From Bog-756 sp963699105 (lineage in GTDB: Bacteria > Actinomycetota > Acidimicrobiia > Acidimicrobiales > RAAP-2), in assembly GCA_963699105.1 (NCBI GenBank), contig CAVOTI010000001.1, positions 1,240,001-1,304,000 on the forward strand: 64,000 nucleotides of DNA. The letters run 5' to 3'. Both the position numbers and the translations under genes were made by a program. This document shows, one piece after another, positions 45,223-53,783 of this stretch. How positions within the stretch are numbered: the stretch's first letter is position 1; each line of letters starts with the position of its first letter. The notes under the pieces were generated by a model that was not told the origin of the DNA, did no database searches, and was given only the letters and a program-made list of their open reading frames with translations.

Positions 45223-46002
45223 ATGACGACCTACCAGACCATTCACTACGAGACATCCGACGACCGGGTAGCGACGATCACCCTCGACCGGCCAGAGGTG
45301 CTGAACGCATTCGACCGGCAGATGTGCGAAGAGATGCAAGACGTCTGGCAAGTCGTCAAAGCTGATCCGGATGTCCACGCCGTGGTCCTGCGGTCCGAGG
45401 GCGACCGGGCCTTCTGCGCCGGACTGGACATGTCCAAACCATTCGGGCAACCCGACGACATCTGGAACCACCTGGACCCCGGTGAGTTTCTCAGCCCCAA
45501 ATGGCAGAAGATGTGGAAACCGGTCGTGTGCGCCGTCCAAGGCATGTGTACGGCCGGGGCCTTCTACTTCGTCAATGAGTCCGATGTGGTCATCTGCTCC
45601 CGCGATGCCACATTCTTCGACTCGCATGTCAGTGGCGGTATGGTGTCGGCCATCGAGCCCGTCGGCCTCATGCGCCGGGTGGGGCTGGGTGAGACCCTGC
45701 GGATGGCGCTGATGGGCAACGACGAGCGGTTGTCGGCCGACACGGCCCTGCGCATCTCGCTGGTCACCGAGGTCGTGGATCGAAGCCGGCTGTGGCCACG
45801 GGCCCACGAACTGGCGGCTCAGATCGCTGTCCAAGCCGACTTCGGCCACCCAAGGAACGGTGCGGGCCATCTGGGAGTCGCTCGATCGCCCCTACCGGGC
45901 CGCCATCGAGCAGGGGCTCATCTACACCCGAATCGGAAATCCGATCGGCATGGCCGAGGTTGCCCGCGCCCCCGGGTCACCGTCGAGCCGAACATCCGAT
46001 GA
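45223..46002 (+). CDS. Crotonase-fold protein, two compensating frameshifts near C-terminus
   Basis: The frame from ATG 45223 is clean to LAAQIAVQ (about residue 205), with RVATITLDRPEVLNAFDRQM, DRAFCAGLDMSKPFG and VQGMCTAGAFYFVNESD. The family Glu pair is absent (Tyr/Phe and the His of DSHV). Near 45838 the frame slips and continues SATQGTVRAIWESLDRPYRA and IEQGLIYTRIGNPIGMAEVA. A second indel in GCGCCCCC near 45968 restores the original frame, ending VTVEPNIR at 46002. The overlap ATGA with the next ligase supports this. Both indels fall in GC runs and are probably sequencing errors. Confidence 0.75.
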   Translation: MTTYQTIHYETSDDRVATITLDRPEVLNAFDRQMCEEMQDVWQVVKADPDVHAVVLRSEGDRAFCAGLDMSKPFGQPDDIWNHLDPGEFLSPKWQKMWKPVVCAVQGMCTAGAFYFVNESDVVICSRDATFFDSHVSGGMVSAIEPVGLMRRVGLGETLRMALMGNDERLSADTALRISLVTEVVDRSRLWPRAHELAAQIAVQADFGHPRNGAGHLGVARSPLPGRHRAGAHLHPNRKSDRHGRGCPRPRVTVEPNIR

Positions 46003-47489
46003 CGGTCGACGTCACCAGTGGCCTCAGCCAGAGGATCGGAGCCGTTGTTTCGATCGACGGTGGGGCTCCAGCCATCGAATTCGACGGGCGGTGGCGCAGT
46101 TGGGAGGACCTGGAAGTGACAGTGAACGCAGTAGCTGCGCTGTTGCCGGTCCCTGGAACGCCGATGGGCATCCTCCTGCGCTCTCGACCTGTCGCCGTAG
46201 GTCTGCTCCTCGGTGTCCTCCGCGCCGGGGGCACCGTAGTGGCCATCAATCCGCAGCGGGGCGTGGAACGAACCCGGGACGACATCGCCGACCTCGGCCT
46301 TCCCTTCATCGCCGGTGAGCCGACCGACATCGAGATGCACGTCGGCAGTGAGTCGAGATCGGTCCTCGTCACCGCCGACGACCTGGGTACGCAGCTCCGG
46401 GTGACTGGGTCCGCGGAACCCGGGGACGGCCAGCTTCGTAGCGGCATCGCCGTCCGTATGCTCACCAGCGGCACGACCGGTCCCCCGAAACGCATCGACC
46501 TCAGTTATGAGACGCTCGTGCGCGTCCTCGCCGGGGCCAAGCACTACGAGGCTGCTGGCCAGTCCGGTCTCAGCCTCCGGAGCGGCGTCGCCGTGGTCAA
46601 CTCGCCCCTCGTCCATCTCGGTGGGCTCTTCCGTGTCCTGCAGTGCGTCAACGACGGCCGTTCGTTCTCCCTCCTCGAGAGATTCACCGTCGACGCCTGG
46701 ATCGATGCCGTACGCCGCCACCGTCCGAAGACCGTCAGCCTGGTGCCCACGGCCCTGCGGATGGTGCTGGAGGCCGATCTCGACCGGACCGACCTGAGCA
46801 GCGTCCGGTCGGTCGTCTCCGGCACCGCCCCACTGTCCCCCGAGGACGCTGAGGCCTTCACGGAGAAGTACGGCGTTCCCGTACTCATCTCCTACGCAGC
46901 TACAGAATTCGGAGGCGGGGTGGCGGGCTGGAATCTGACCGACCACCAGAAGTACTGGTCGGAAAAGCGGGGCAGCGTCGGCCGCGCTCATGCCGGTTGC
47001 TGGCTGCGAACCGTCGAACCCGACTCAGGCGACCCGTTGGCCCCCGACGAGGTGGGCCTCTTGGAGGTCAAAGCGGGCCAGCTCGGCTCCGATGCCCCCT
47101 GGATCCGTACCACTGACCTTGCCCGTCTCGACGAGGACGGATTCCTCTTCATCATCGGGCGGGCCGACCAGGCGATCATCCGGGGTGGATTCAAGGTTCA
47201 CCCCGACGACGTGCGGGCCGCACTCGAGCGTCACCCCCGGGTCCGGGGGGCGGCCGTCGTCGGCACCCAGGACGCACGGTTGGGGGCAGTGCCCGTGGCC
47301 GTGGTCGAACTCCGTCCGGGCCCACCTATCACGCCCAAGGAGCTCATCGGCTTCGCTTCGGGAAGCCTGGCCCGCTATGAGCTTCCGACCAGGGTGATAT
47401 TCGTCGACGCGCTACCCCGGACACCCTCGGGCAAGGTCGACCTGGAGACCATCGGCGAGATCGTCGCCGATGCCATCGAGGCGGGCTGA
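45999..47489 (+). CDS. AMP-dependent acyl-CoA synthetase
   Basis: The ATG at 45999 overlaps the upstream stop and gives 496 residues. The phosphate loop is VRMLTSGTTGPPKRIDLSYE (about residues 153-172). LISYAATEFGGGVAGWNL is motif 5, IRTTDLARLDEDGFLFIIG the hinge, and AIIRGGFKVHPDDVRAALER the start of the mobile domain, with the acyl-transfer Lys in TPSGKVDLETI. It would activate a carboxylate of the pathway. It is shorter than FadD of long-chain type, so an aromatic or short cyclic acid is more likely. It is convergent with the next ligase. Confidence 0.85.
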   Translation: MTVDVTSGLSQRIGAVVSIDGGAPAIEFDGRWRSWEDLEVTVNAVAALLPVPGTPMGILLRSRPVAVGLLLGVLRAGGTVVAINPQRGVERTRDDIADLGLPFIAGEPTDIEMHVGSESRSVLVTADDLGTQLRVTGSAEPGDGQLRSGIAVRMLTSGTTGPPKRIDLSYETLVRVLAGAKHYEAAGQSGLSLRSGVAVVNSPLVHLGGLFRVLQCVNDGRSFSLLERFTVDAWIDAVRRHRPKTVSLVPTALRMVLEADLDRTDLSSVRSVVSGTAPLSPEDAEAFTEKYGVPVLISYAATEFGGGVAGWNLTDHQKYWSEKRGSVGRAHAGCWLRTVEPDSGDPLAPDEVGLLEVKAGQLGSDAPWIRTTDLARLDEDGFLFIIGRADQAIIRGGFKVHPDDVRAALERHPRVRGAAVVGTQDARLGAVPVAVVELRPGPPITPKELIGFASGSLARYELPTRVIFVDALPRTPSGKVDLETIGEIVADAIEAG

Positions 47490-47538
47490 TGGCCGGCAAC
47501 CTGGCCGGGCGAGGAGCCGGTCCGGGGCGGGAGGAGAC

Positions 47539-49155
47539 CTACGGTGCGGCGCGGAGGGCGGAGTCGGCGAAGGACAGGGCCCACCGGTAGTCGGGCTTGC
47601 CGCTGGCATGGCGTCGGACGATCTCACAGAACGCCACCCGGCGGGGAGCTTTGAACCGAGCCAGGGAAAGGGCCACAAACTCTCGGAGGTCGTTGGGTTC
47701 CATGGTCGCACCTCTACGAAGCTGGACCAGGGCGACCACCTCCTGACCGAAGCGCTCATTCGGTCTCCCGATCACCAGCGCATCGTCAACGTCAGGGTGG
47801 CTGCGTAGGACTTCTTCGACTTCCTCGACGAATACCTTCTCGCCTCCGGTATTGATGACCATGGAGTCACGTCCCAGCATCTGGATGGCTCCGCTGGCAT
47901 CGATTCTGGCCCGGTCACCCGGCACGGCCATCCGTACCCCGTCGACGATGGGGAACGTGCTCTCCGTCTTGGCCCGGTCTCCCAGGTAGCCGAGAGGCAC
48001 CCGACCCCGCCTCGCCGTCCACCCGATCTCGTCGTCGCCGGGCTCGAGCACCCGGGCCTTGTCGGCCGAGAGGACGACGGCTCCCGGAGCGGGAACGAAT
48101 GCTGGTGAGACGGATCCGTTGGTCGAGGAGCCGTAGGCCATACCACCGGTCTCCGAGGCGCCGTAGCCATCACGGATGACGACCTGTGGGAGCAGCCGGA
48201 GGAGGGCCTGCTTGTTCCTTTCGCTGGTCGTCGCTCCCCCGGTGCCGATCACCCGCAATGACGAGAGATCCAACGGGTTGCCTTCGAGGAACTCCACCAT
48301 CGGAGTGGCATAGGCATCACCCACAATGGCCATGAGGTTGACCCGCTCCTCGGCTGCCGTCCGGATGATGGTGGCAGCGTCGAATCTCCGACGATCGTCG
48401 TGCATGATGACGGTCCCTCCGCCGAGGAGTCCGGCAAACACGGTCCACTGGGCCGCGGCATGCATGAGGGGGGAGGGTGCGAACCAGACTCCTGATCCGG
48501 CCGAGGCCGTTTCGGCGATCTGCTGGGCCGTGGCCCGTTCCCGGCCACCCATGGCCGAGACGTAGATGTCACCCTGCCGCCAGAGCACGGCCTTCGGCAG
48601 CCCTGTTGTGCCACCGGTACAGACAAGGTAGAGATCGTCGGGTGATGGCACTGGCAGGGTCACTTCACCGTGGCCAACTGCCTCCTCGAAGGCGACGCTG
48701 CCGGGCATTCCGACTCCACCGGACGTGTCATCGACCTCGATGGCCAGCCTGATGGCGCCGCTCATCGTCTCGCTGACCAACGGTGCCAGCGATCGGTGGT
48801 AGATCACTGCTTCGGCACCGACCATTTCCAGCACGGCGCGGATCTCGCCCGAGGTGTACTGCTGGTTGACGTTGAACGGTGCGGCCCGGGCCCGATAGCA
48901 GCCGATCATCGACTCGACGTATTCGGGGCAGTTGTGGAGGACCAGCGCCACCGGTGACTGTCCGCACTCCCAACGCTCCAGCTGATGGCGCTCTCGCTGG
49001 AGTCCGATCCCCTGCGACGTGAGGAACGAAGCCAGACCTCGGGTGCGACGGTCCACCACACCGAAGGTTCGCCGAACGTCTTTCCACACCAGCATCTCGC
49101 GCTCGGGTGCAGCCGCGGCCACTATGTCCAACACCGCCGGCAATGACCACTCCAT
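47539..49155 (-). CDS. AMP-dependent acyl-CoA synthetase (steroid/terpenoid-type FadD)
   Basis: The 538-residue ligase has LYLVCTGGTTGLPKAVLWRQ (phosphate loop, about residues 172-191; YLVCTGGTTG is the form seen in actinobacterial FadD17/FadD19-like enzymes) and IRDGYGASETGGMAYGSS. VPGDRARIDASGAIQMLGRD replaces the usual TGD hinge with PGD. The mobile domain has MVINTGGEKVFVEEVEEVLR and the lysine segment RRHASGKPDYRWA. Those FadDs activate cholesterol side-chain acids. The ATG start follows GGAGGCGAG. It is probably co-regulated with the leftward P450, which lies upstream of it across an 80-base gap. Confidence 0.85.
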   Translation of the reverse strand: MEWSLPAVLDIVAAAAPEREMLVWKDVRRTFGVVDRRTRGLASFLTSQGIGLQRERHQLERWECGQSPVALVLHNCPEYVESMIGCYRARAAPFNVNQQYTSGEIRAVLEMVGAEAVIYHRSLAPLVSETMSGAIRLAIEVDDTSGGVGMPGSVAFEEAVGHGEVTLPVPSPDDLYLVCTGGTTGLPKAVLWRQGDIYVSAMGGRERATAQQIAETASAGSGVWFAPSPLMHAAAQWTVFAGLLGGGTVIMHDDRRRFDAATIIRTAAEERVNLMAIVGDAYATPMVEFLEGNPLDLSSLRVIGTGGATTSERNKQALLRLLPQVVIRDGYGASETGGMAYGSSTNGSVSPAFVPAPGAVVLSADKARVLEPGDDEIGWTARRGRVPLGYLGDRAKTESTFPIVDGVRMAVPGDRARIDASGAIQMLGRDSMVINTGGEKVFVEEVEEVLRSHPDVDDALVIGRPNERFGQEVVALVQLRRGATMEPNDLREFVALSLARFKAPRRVAFCEIVRRHASGKPDYRWALSFADSALRAAP

Positions 49156-49238
49156 CGACTCGCCTCCTTCGTTGATCGTGCGTCAGGGGCCCGAACTGTC
49201 GGCGCCGCCGGGGCCGGGGCGGGCCGGCCCGGGCCGGG

Positions 49239-50529
49239 TCAGTGCAGCTGGTAACTGATCGGGATGCTCTTGGGACCCTGGACGAAGTGGGAACGGATCC
49301 ACGTCGGTTCACCGGCGGGCTCGAGGTGGTCGAGACGCCCGAGCAGCTCTTTGAACAGGGCGCGGATCTCCATACGGGCGAGGTGCGCACCCAGGCAGAA
49401 GTGCTGACCGAACCCAAAGGCGAGGTGACTCGATGCGTTCTCCCGGCGGACGTCGAGGCGCATCGGATCGGCAAAGACCTCATCGTCCCGGTTGGCCGAT
49501 GCGTAGGAGAGGCACAGCGGGTCGCCCGGCTGGAACGTCACGTCCCGTACGGTGAACGGCTCCTGACAGGTACGCATGAAGTGCTTCACCGGTGACACGA
49601 AGCGGATGAACTCGTCGGCGGCCCCGTCGATCAGATCGGGCTGCGCCTGCAGGAGCTCGAGTTGATCTCCGTATTCCATGAGGGCGACCAGACCGCCGGC
49701 AATGGCGTTGGAGGTGGTGTCGTGTCCCGCGGTGGCAATGATCACGTAGTGGCCCATCATGTCCAGATCGGGAAGCGGCCGGCCGTCGATCTCGGCATTG
49801 GCGATGACGGAGGCCAGATCGCCGGTGGGATGTGCTCGGCGGTCGCCGGCCAGGGAGGTGAAATAACTCACCAGGTCGAGCAACACGTCGAGCATCGACT
49901 GGTCCTCGCCCAACCGGGCTATGTCTGGGTCCTCGGCACCAAAGAGCTCCTGGGTCAATTTCGAGCATCCGGGGATAGTCATCTTCCGGTAGACCCAAAA
50001 TCGACAAGATGACCTGCAGCGGAAAGTGCAGGGCGACGTCGCTGACGAAGTCGCACCGGCCGCCCAGGGCCGCCATCTGATCTACATAGTGCGCGGCCAG
50101 CTGATCGATACGCGACTGCATGGTCTGAACATTCCGAGGCTTGAACCACTCGTTGACGATTCCTCGGTGCGCTTTGTGTTCGCTGCCGTCCATCTGAATG
50201 AGGGTCTTGACGGGAGTGTCAGAGGCGGCGAGGGCCGCCAGGGGGGTGAGGACCGGCACCGTCCCGTTGGTGAAGACCGCCGGGTTGCGCTCGATTTCCA
50301 TCACGTCGGCGTGCTTGGTGATCGCCCAGAACTCCGGATACCCCTCGAGCGCCACCCTCAGAATGGGCGCCTGGTCACGGATCTGTTTGGCGGCGGTATG
50401 CCATCCGGACGGGTCGGCGTAAGCGACCGGATCGGCGAAGATCGAGCCGAGTTTGTCGACGGCTGTGGTCACGGCCCCGGGTACCCCCATCTTCCTGTCG
50501 GTGTCGGGTGGAGAATCGGGCTCGACCAA
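49239..50529 (-). CDS. Cytochrome P450 (CYP125/CYP142-like), one frameshift
   Basis: The N-terminal frame (TTG start at 50529) carries YPEFWAITKHADVMEIERNP and the C-helix HKAHRGIVNEWFKPRNVQTM. Near 49965 one indel moves to a second frame with the I-helix VIIATAGHDTTSNAIAGGLV (acid-Thr oxygen pair), the ExxR region ADEFIRFVSPVKHFMR, and the haem loop HLAFGFGQHFCLGAHLARME. FGFGQHFCLGAHLA and the ending WIRSHFVQGPKSIPISYQL resemble steroid and terpenoid C26-hydroxylases. The intact length would be about 425 residues. It would hydroxylate an unactivated carbon before CoA activation by the adjacent ligase. A ferredoxin gene is at 60466. Confidence 0.8.
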
Positions 50530-50593
50530 GGTCGATCCGGCCAGGGGCCGGGAGCTTCCTGCAACTGGCCGCGTCGAGCCCGAGCGCTACATT

Positions 50594-50610
50594 AACATCT
50601 AGATAGTTTA
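50594..50610. promoter_or_regulatory. Cluster operator motif, site j
   Basis: AACATCTAGATAGTTTA lies between the divergent P450 (minus) and the 44-residue ORF at 50650. It contains the palindrome ATCTAGAT. Confidence 0.6.
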
Positions 50611-50649
50611 ATCTGCCGATCGCCCCGACGTCCGCACGAGGAGATAGCC

Positions 50650-50784
50650 ATGGAGCTTCGGTCGCTCGGATCACTGAAGCCCGACCAGGCCATTGACGCG
50701 GTGCCGGCCCCGGGCCAGGGCGAGACGGGGCCGTACCCGAGCCGCGCCAGCTACTGGCTCTTCGAGCTGGCCGACGCACGGTGA
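50650..50784 (+). CDS. Small ORF (44 residues), leader or remnant
   Basis: An ATG at 50650 follows ACGAGGAGATAGCC, a strong ribosome site, and encodes MELRSLGSLKPDQAIDAVPA and a tail ending SRASYWLFELADAR. It overlaps the GTG of the next gene by four bases (GTGA). Its composition is protein-like. It could be a small partner subunit, a leader peptide that couples translation, or the end of a deleted gene. I know no family. Confidence 0.45.
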   Translation: MELRSLGSLKPDQAIDAVPAPGQGETGPYPSRASYWLFELADAR

Positions 50785-51705
50785 CGACATCGCCGGCGCA
50801 CCTCGTGCGACCCGAAGACGAGACGCGCCACCTACCCGGTGACGAGCAGCTCTGGGGTGAGTCCTACTACATGGACTTCGCGGCCAATGACGGCTCACTT
50901 GGGGGCTATGTCCGAGTCGGTTGGTACCCGACTCTCGGAGTGGTCTGGTGGACGACAGCCATCGTCGAACCGGGAGGGCGCACCGTCATGTGGGTCTCCT
51001 TCGAGGCACCGGCCACGTCGACCACTTCGGCGCTGGGCCCGAACTATAAGGTCGATCTCGAGCTAACGCCGCTCGAGAAACTGCGGGTGAAAGCTGAAGG
51101 CACCGGCGAGTCGTTCGTCGACGCCGCCGCTGTTTACCGAGGGGAGAGAGACGAAACGGTCGAATTGGCGTTGGATCTGTCATGGACAACGGATGGACAG
51201 GCATTCCACTACGACAGCACAACTCGATACGAGATTCCGTGCCTGGTGTCCGGCACCCTCCGAATAGCCGATCGCACCATGAACATTCAGGCACAAGGGC
51301 AGAGAGACCACTCGTGGGGACTCCGCGACTGGTGGTCGTTCGGTTGGAGTTGGATGGCAGCGCGGGCTATCTGATGGCACCCGAATCCATGCCGTTGACG
51401 CCCGCATTCCGGGTCTCGACATGGCATTCGGTTATGTGCAGGAACCGCCGAACTCCCTGGTCGTCGTGACCTCTGCCGATGTCACTGAGGATCTAGGACC
51501 GGAAGGGCTTCCCATACTAGGTAACGCCATCTTGAACAATGGGCTGATCGAGCTTGCGATCGAGCCGCTCGCATTCGGTCCGCTGGTGCTTGTGTCGCCG
51601 GAAGGGCGGGTTACTCGGTTCCCTCGAGCCATGGCGCGCTTCTCCGAATCCCACGGTCGGACTGGCCTCGGCTGGATCGAGTGGAACCAACCGGAACAGG
51701 CTTGA
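50781..51705 (+). CDS. Conserved hypothetical protein, lipocalin-like, one frameshift
   Basis: From GTG 50781 the protein reads LPGDEQLWGESYYMDFAAND, VVWWTTAIVEPGGRTVMWVS, FHYDSTTRYEIPCLVSGTLR and QGQRDHSWGLRDWWSFGWSW. At 51358 a one-base slip in GCGCGGG shifts into LSDGTRIHAVDARIPGLDMA and GYVQEPPNSLVVVTSADV, ending at 51705 in RTGLGWIEWNQPEQA. The joined product of about 307 residues is two beta-rich halves. The QRDHSWG segment recalls AttH/CrtC-type lipocalin-like proteins and related actinobacterial DUFs found in steroid-like clusters. It would bind or modify a hydrophobic substrate. It ends just before the tRNA fragment copy B. Confidence 0.55.
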
Positions 51706-51808
51706 CGGCACAGAGGGATCTGCGGTCACCGTCTCACGAATGTGTCGACGGAACCACCTCCGTCGAAACCGACGACTCCACGGGCCGCTGAACAGCCACA
51801 ACCAGAGC

Positions 51809-51849
51809 AGTCCCAACGGGGTTCGAACCCGTGTCTCCACCTTGAGAGG
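51809..51849 (-). repeat. tRNA-Glu(CUC) 3' fragment, copy B (att-like)
   Basis: A perfect match to the tRNA-Glu 3' part through the anticodon loop, 41 bases, in the same orientation as the intact gene. The bases that follow (CGGAACGGATCGT) are shared with copy C. Confidence 0.85.
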
Positions 51850-51973
51850 TCGGAACGGATCGTCGCACCGGGAGCCGACCTGTCCTACGCCGTCGCATTT
51901 GCGCACGTCGGATCGGGTGTCTTCATGGTCCGATGAAACAGGCTGCGCAGCACTGCAACCTCCTGCGACACCA

Positions 51974-51995
51974 TTGTTGGGTGGAATGTTGGGTT
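51974..51995. repeat. Paired TGTTGGGT repeat, unit B
   Basis: TTGTTGGGTGGAATGTTGGGTT contains TGTTGGGT twice, 12 bases apart, 125 bases to the right of copy B. The same block lies 116 bases to the right of copy C. These could be arm-type integrase sites or part of a conserved element end. Confidence 0.5.
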
Positions 51996-52103
51996 TTCTG
52001 AGCACCCTGGATTCCCTGAAGGGCCCACTCATCTCCACCTCTGATGTCCCCGAAGGGTGCCAGATGCGCTACCATGTAACACGGTCCACTACAGGAGTTG
52101 AGC

Positions 52104-52526
52104 ATGCCTCGTCCAACGTCATTCCGCCTTCCCGAGGAGCTCCTCGAACGTCTCGACAATGAGGCCATCTCAGCAGGGTCATCGGCAACAACGTTGGTCA
52201 CCACCATCCTGGATGAAGGGCTGAAGACCCGTCGATTTCCGGGCATCGTCTACCGAGATGGGCCTACCGGTCGGCGAGCAGCGGTCGTCGGCGGACCTGA
52301 TGTTTGGGAGATCATCCGGGCCCTCAAGCAGACGCCGGGCAAGGATGAGCGGCGCGTGCAGACCTTGGCCGACGAACTAGAACTTTCGACCACACAGATC
52401 TGCCTTGCCATCGACTTCTACGGAGTCAATCCAGCTGAGGTGGATGATCGGATCGCCGCTGATGATGTGGCGGCCGAGCAACTCCGCGAGCGCATCGACC
52501 GTCGAGAGCGCCTGCTGTCTTCGTGA
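52104..52526 (+). CDS. Antitoxin with RHH-like N-terminus and DUF433-like domain
   Basis: The ATG at 52104 follows AGGAG at six bases and gives 140 residues. The first 45 residues look like a ribbon-helix-helix (PTSFRLPEELLERLDNEAIS). Then comes a DUF433/VapB45-like domain, GIVYRDGPTGRRAAVVGGPD followed by VWEIIRALKQTPG, with a helix-turn-helix-like LADELELSTTQICLAIDFY. Such proteins neutralise PIN-like toxins and repress their own operon. The stop overlaps the next GTG by four bases. It is the first gene in the module between tRNA fragments B and C. Confidence 0.75.
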   Translation: MPRPTSFRLPEELLERLDNEAISAGSSATTLVTTILDEGLKTRRFPGIVYRDGPTGRRAAVVGGPDVWEIIRALKQTPGKDERRVQTLADELELSTTQICLAIDFYGVNPAEVDDRIAADDVAAEQLRERIDRRERLLSS

Positions 52527-52870
52527 GATGGATGCTGGACGAGATGCTTCCCCGGACTGTCGCGCAGCGGCTCACCGAATTGGATCGCGACGCCGTATCG
52601 GTTCACGACGTGGAGCTGGCCGGCGCATCTGATAACGACGTGTTCGACTTCGCTGTGCTGCAAGAGCGTCTGATCGTGACTGAGAACTTCGCTGATTTCG
52701 CCCGACTCCTTGACGAACGCCAACACAGTGGAGCGCCATGCGTACCGGTCGTCTTCGTTCGCAAGTCGAGCTTTCCTAGCGGAGGCGGCCTCGCCGCTCA
52801 CCTGGCGAAGCATCTTGACAGGTGGGCACGCGACCATCAGGACCCCTACATCGGTCCACATTGGCCGTAG
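52523..52870 (+). CDS. DUF5615-family PIN-like toxin
   Basis: The product is 115 residues from GTG 52523. It opens with MLDEMLPRTVAQRLTEL, the D/E pair that forms the acidic pocket of Mut7-C/PIN-like nucleases. Then come DAVSVHDVELAGASDNDVFDF (conserved D and the S-D-x-x-V segment) and LIVTENFADFARLLDERQ, where the T-E/N-x-x-D-F motif supplies the last acidic residues. This is the toxin half of a VapBC45-like pair, expected to cleave RNA when free. It is translationally coupled to its antitoxin and followed by a hypothetical gene 27 bases on. Confidence 0.8.
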   Translation: MRWMLDEMLPRTVAQRLTELDRDAVSVHDVELAGASDNDVFDFAVLQERLIVTENFADFARLLDERQHSGAPCVPVVFVRKSSFPSGGGLAAHLAKHLDRWARDHQDPYIGPHWP

Positions 52871-52897
52871 AGTCAGTGGGATGGATCGAGGGACACG

Positions 52898-53245
52898 ATG
52901 AATCTGGTTGGCAGGTGGCGGATCATCGAGATGGATCTGTGGGATCGCAAGGCGATCGAACTGCTAGGGCCGGGCTACATCGAATTCCGGAAGGACGGCG
53001 CTGGAAGCTTTCGATTCATCGCCGTCGAAGGGTGGGTGGACTGTCGGGCGGTTCAGACAGACAACGGACCAGGCGTCGAGTTCATCTGGAGCGGTACCGA
53101 CGAACTTGACCCCGCCAGCGGACGAGGTACCGCGGTGCTTCAAGACGATGGATCCCTGCGGGGCCACATCAATTTCCATCTGGGTGATGACTCAGGGTTT
53201 CGAGCCGAACGGTTCGATCGTCCTGGCCACTCGAACCTGCTCTGA
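52898..53245 (+). CDS. Conserved hypothetical protein
   Basis: The product is 115 residues beginning NLVGRWRIIEMDLWDRKAIE, then GPGYIEFRKDGAGSFRFIAV and GVEFIWSGTDELDPASGRGT to RGHINFHLGDDSGFRAERFD. It looks like a small all-beta (lipocalin- or FABP-like) fold. Closely similar proteins occur in many bacterial genomes, often as island or TA-neighbourhood cargo, without known function. It shares the unit between tRNA fragments B and C with the toxin-antitoxin pair and may be its passenger. Confidence 0.65.
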   Translation: MNLVGRWRIIEMDLWDRKAIELLGPGYIEFRKDGAGSFRFIAVEGWVDCRAVQTDNGPGVEFIWSGTDELDPASGRGTAVLQDDGSLRGHINFHLGDDSGFRAERFDRPGHSNLL

Positions 53246-53553
53246 TCCTGGTCACATCGAACGGACCGGGGATCGCTTCCTGCATGGAGCTAACGGCCCG
53301 ATCCACACGTTCCAATGCGTGGAGGGTGGTGACCTCCGTATCACTGGGTCCGGTAGAGGATCAGCTGATCCCAATCTGTCCGAACAAATTGTTTGGGTTT
53401 TTCGGACTGCAGACTCTGCAGTGAATGTGGCCTCTGACCAGGATCTATCCACCACATGAGTTTCACACACACTGAAATCTGTTGGGTTTTCCAACGAGGA
53501 GCAGTTGGAAGAGATCCGGAAAATAGTGCCTCTGAACTGGTATTTCTTCTGGC

Positions 53554-53595
53554 AGTCCCAACGGGGTTCGAACCCGTGTCTCCACCTTGAGAGGG
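53554..53595 (-). repeat. tRNA-Glu(CUC) 3' fragment, copy C (att-like)
   Basis: A perfect 42-base match to the tRNA-Glu 3' part. It is followed by the CGGAACGGATCGT shared with copy B and, 116 bases on, by the paired TGTTGGGT repeat. Confidence 0.85.
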
Positions 53596-53710
53596 CGGAA
53601 CGGATCGTGGCAGCGCGATCCATCCGGTCCGTCATTTCTTCAGTTCAAATCAACCGTTTCCGACGACCCGTGGAACGCGCTCAGACGCGATGCGACACCG
53701 TGGAACGAGT

Positions 53711-53732
53711 TTGTTGGGTGAAATGTTGGGTT
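53711..53732. repeat. Paired TGTTGGGT repeat, unit C
   Basis: TTGTTGGGTGAAATGTTGGGTT, one mismatch from the block at 51974. A single TGTTGGGTT also lies at about 53480, left of copy C. Confidence 0.5.
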
Positions 53733-53739
53733 ATCTTGC

Positions 53740-53758
53740 CATAACGCTTGCCGTTATG
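53740..53758. promoter_or_regulatory. Inverted repeat upstream of higBA
   Basis: CATAACG (53740-53746) and CGTTATG (53752-53758) form a perfect inverted repeat with a five-base spacer, 25 bases before the toxin start. It is the expected place for a HigA autorepression operator overlapping the promoter. Confidence 0.6.
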
Positions 53759-53783
53759 AACGCTACTCGTTACTATCGGTGAT

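Noticed and set aside
20050..50610. Cluster motif as a KstR or FadR box
   Set aside because: The KstR consensus (AACGTGTTCTA-like) and the TGG-N-CCA type FadR box do not match; only the TAGA core is shared.
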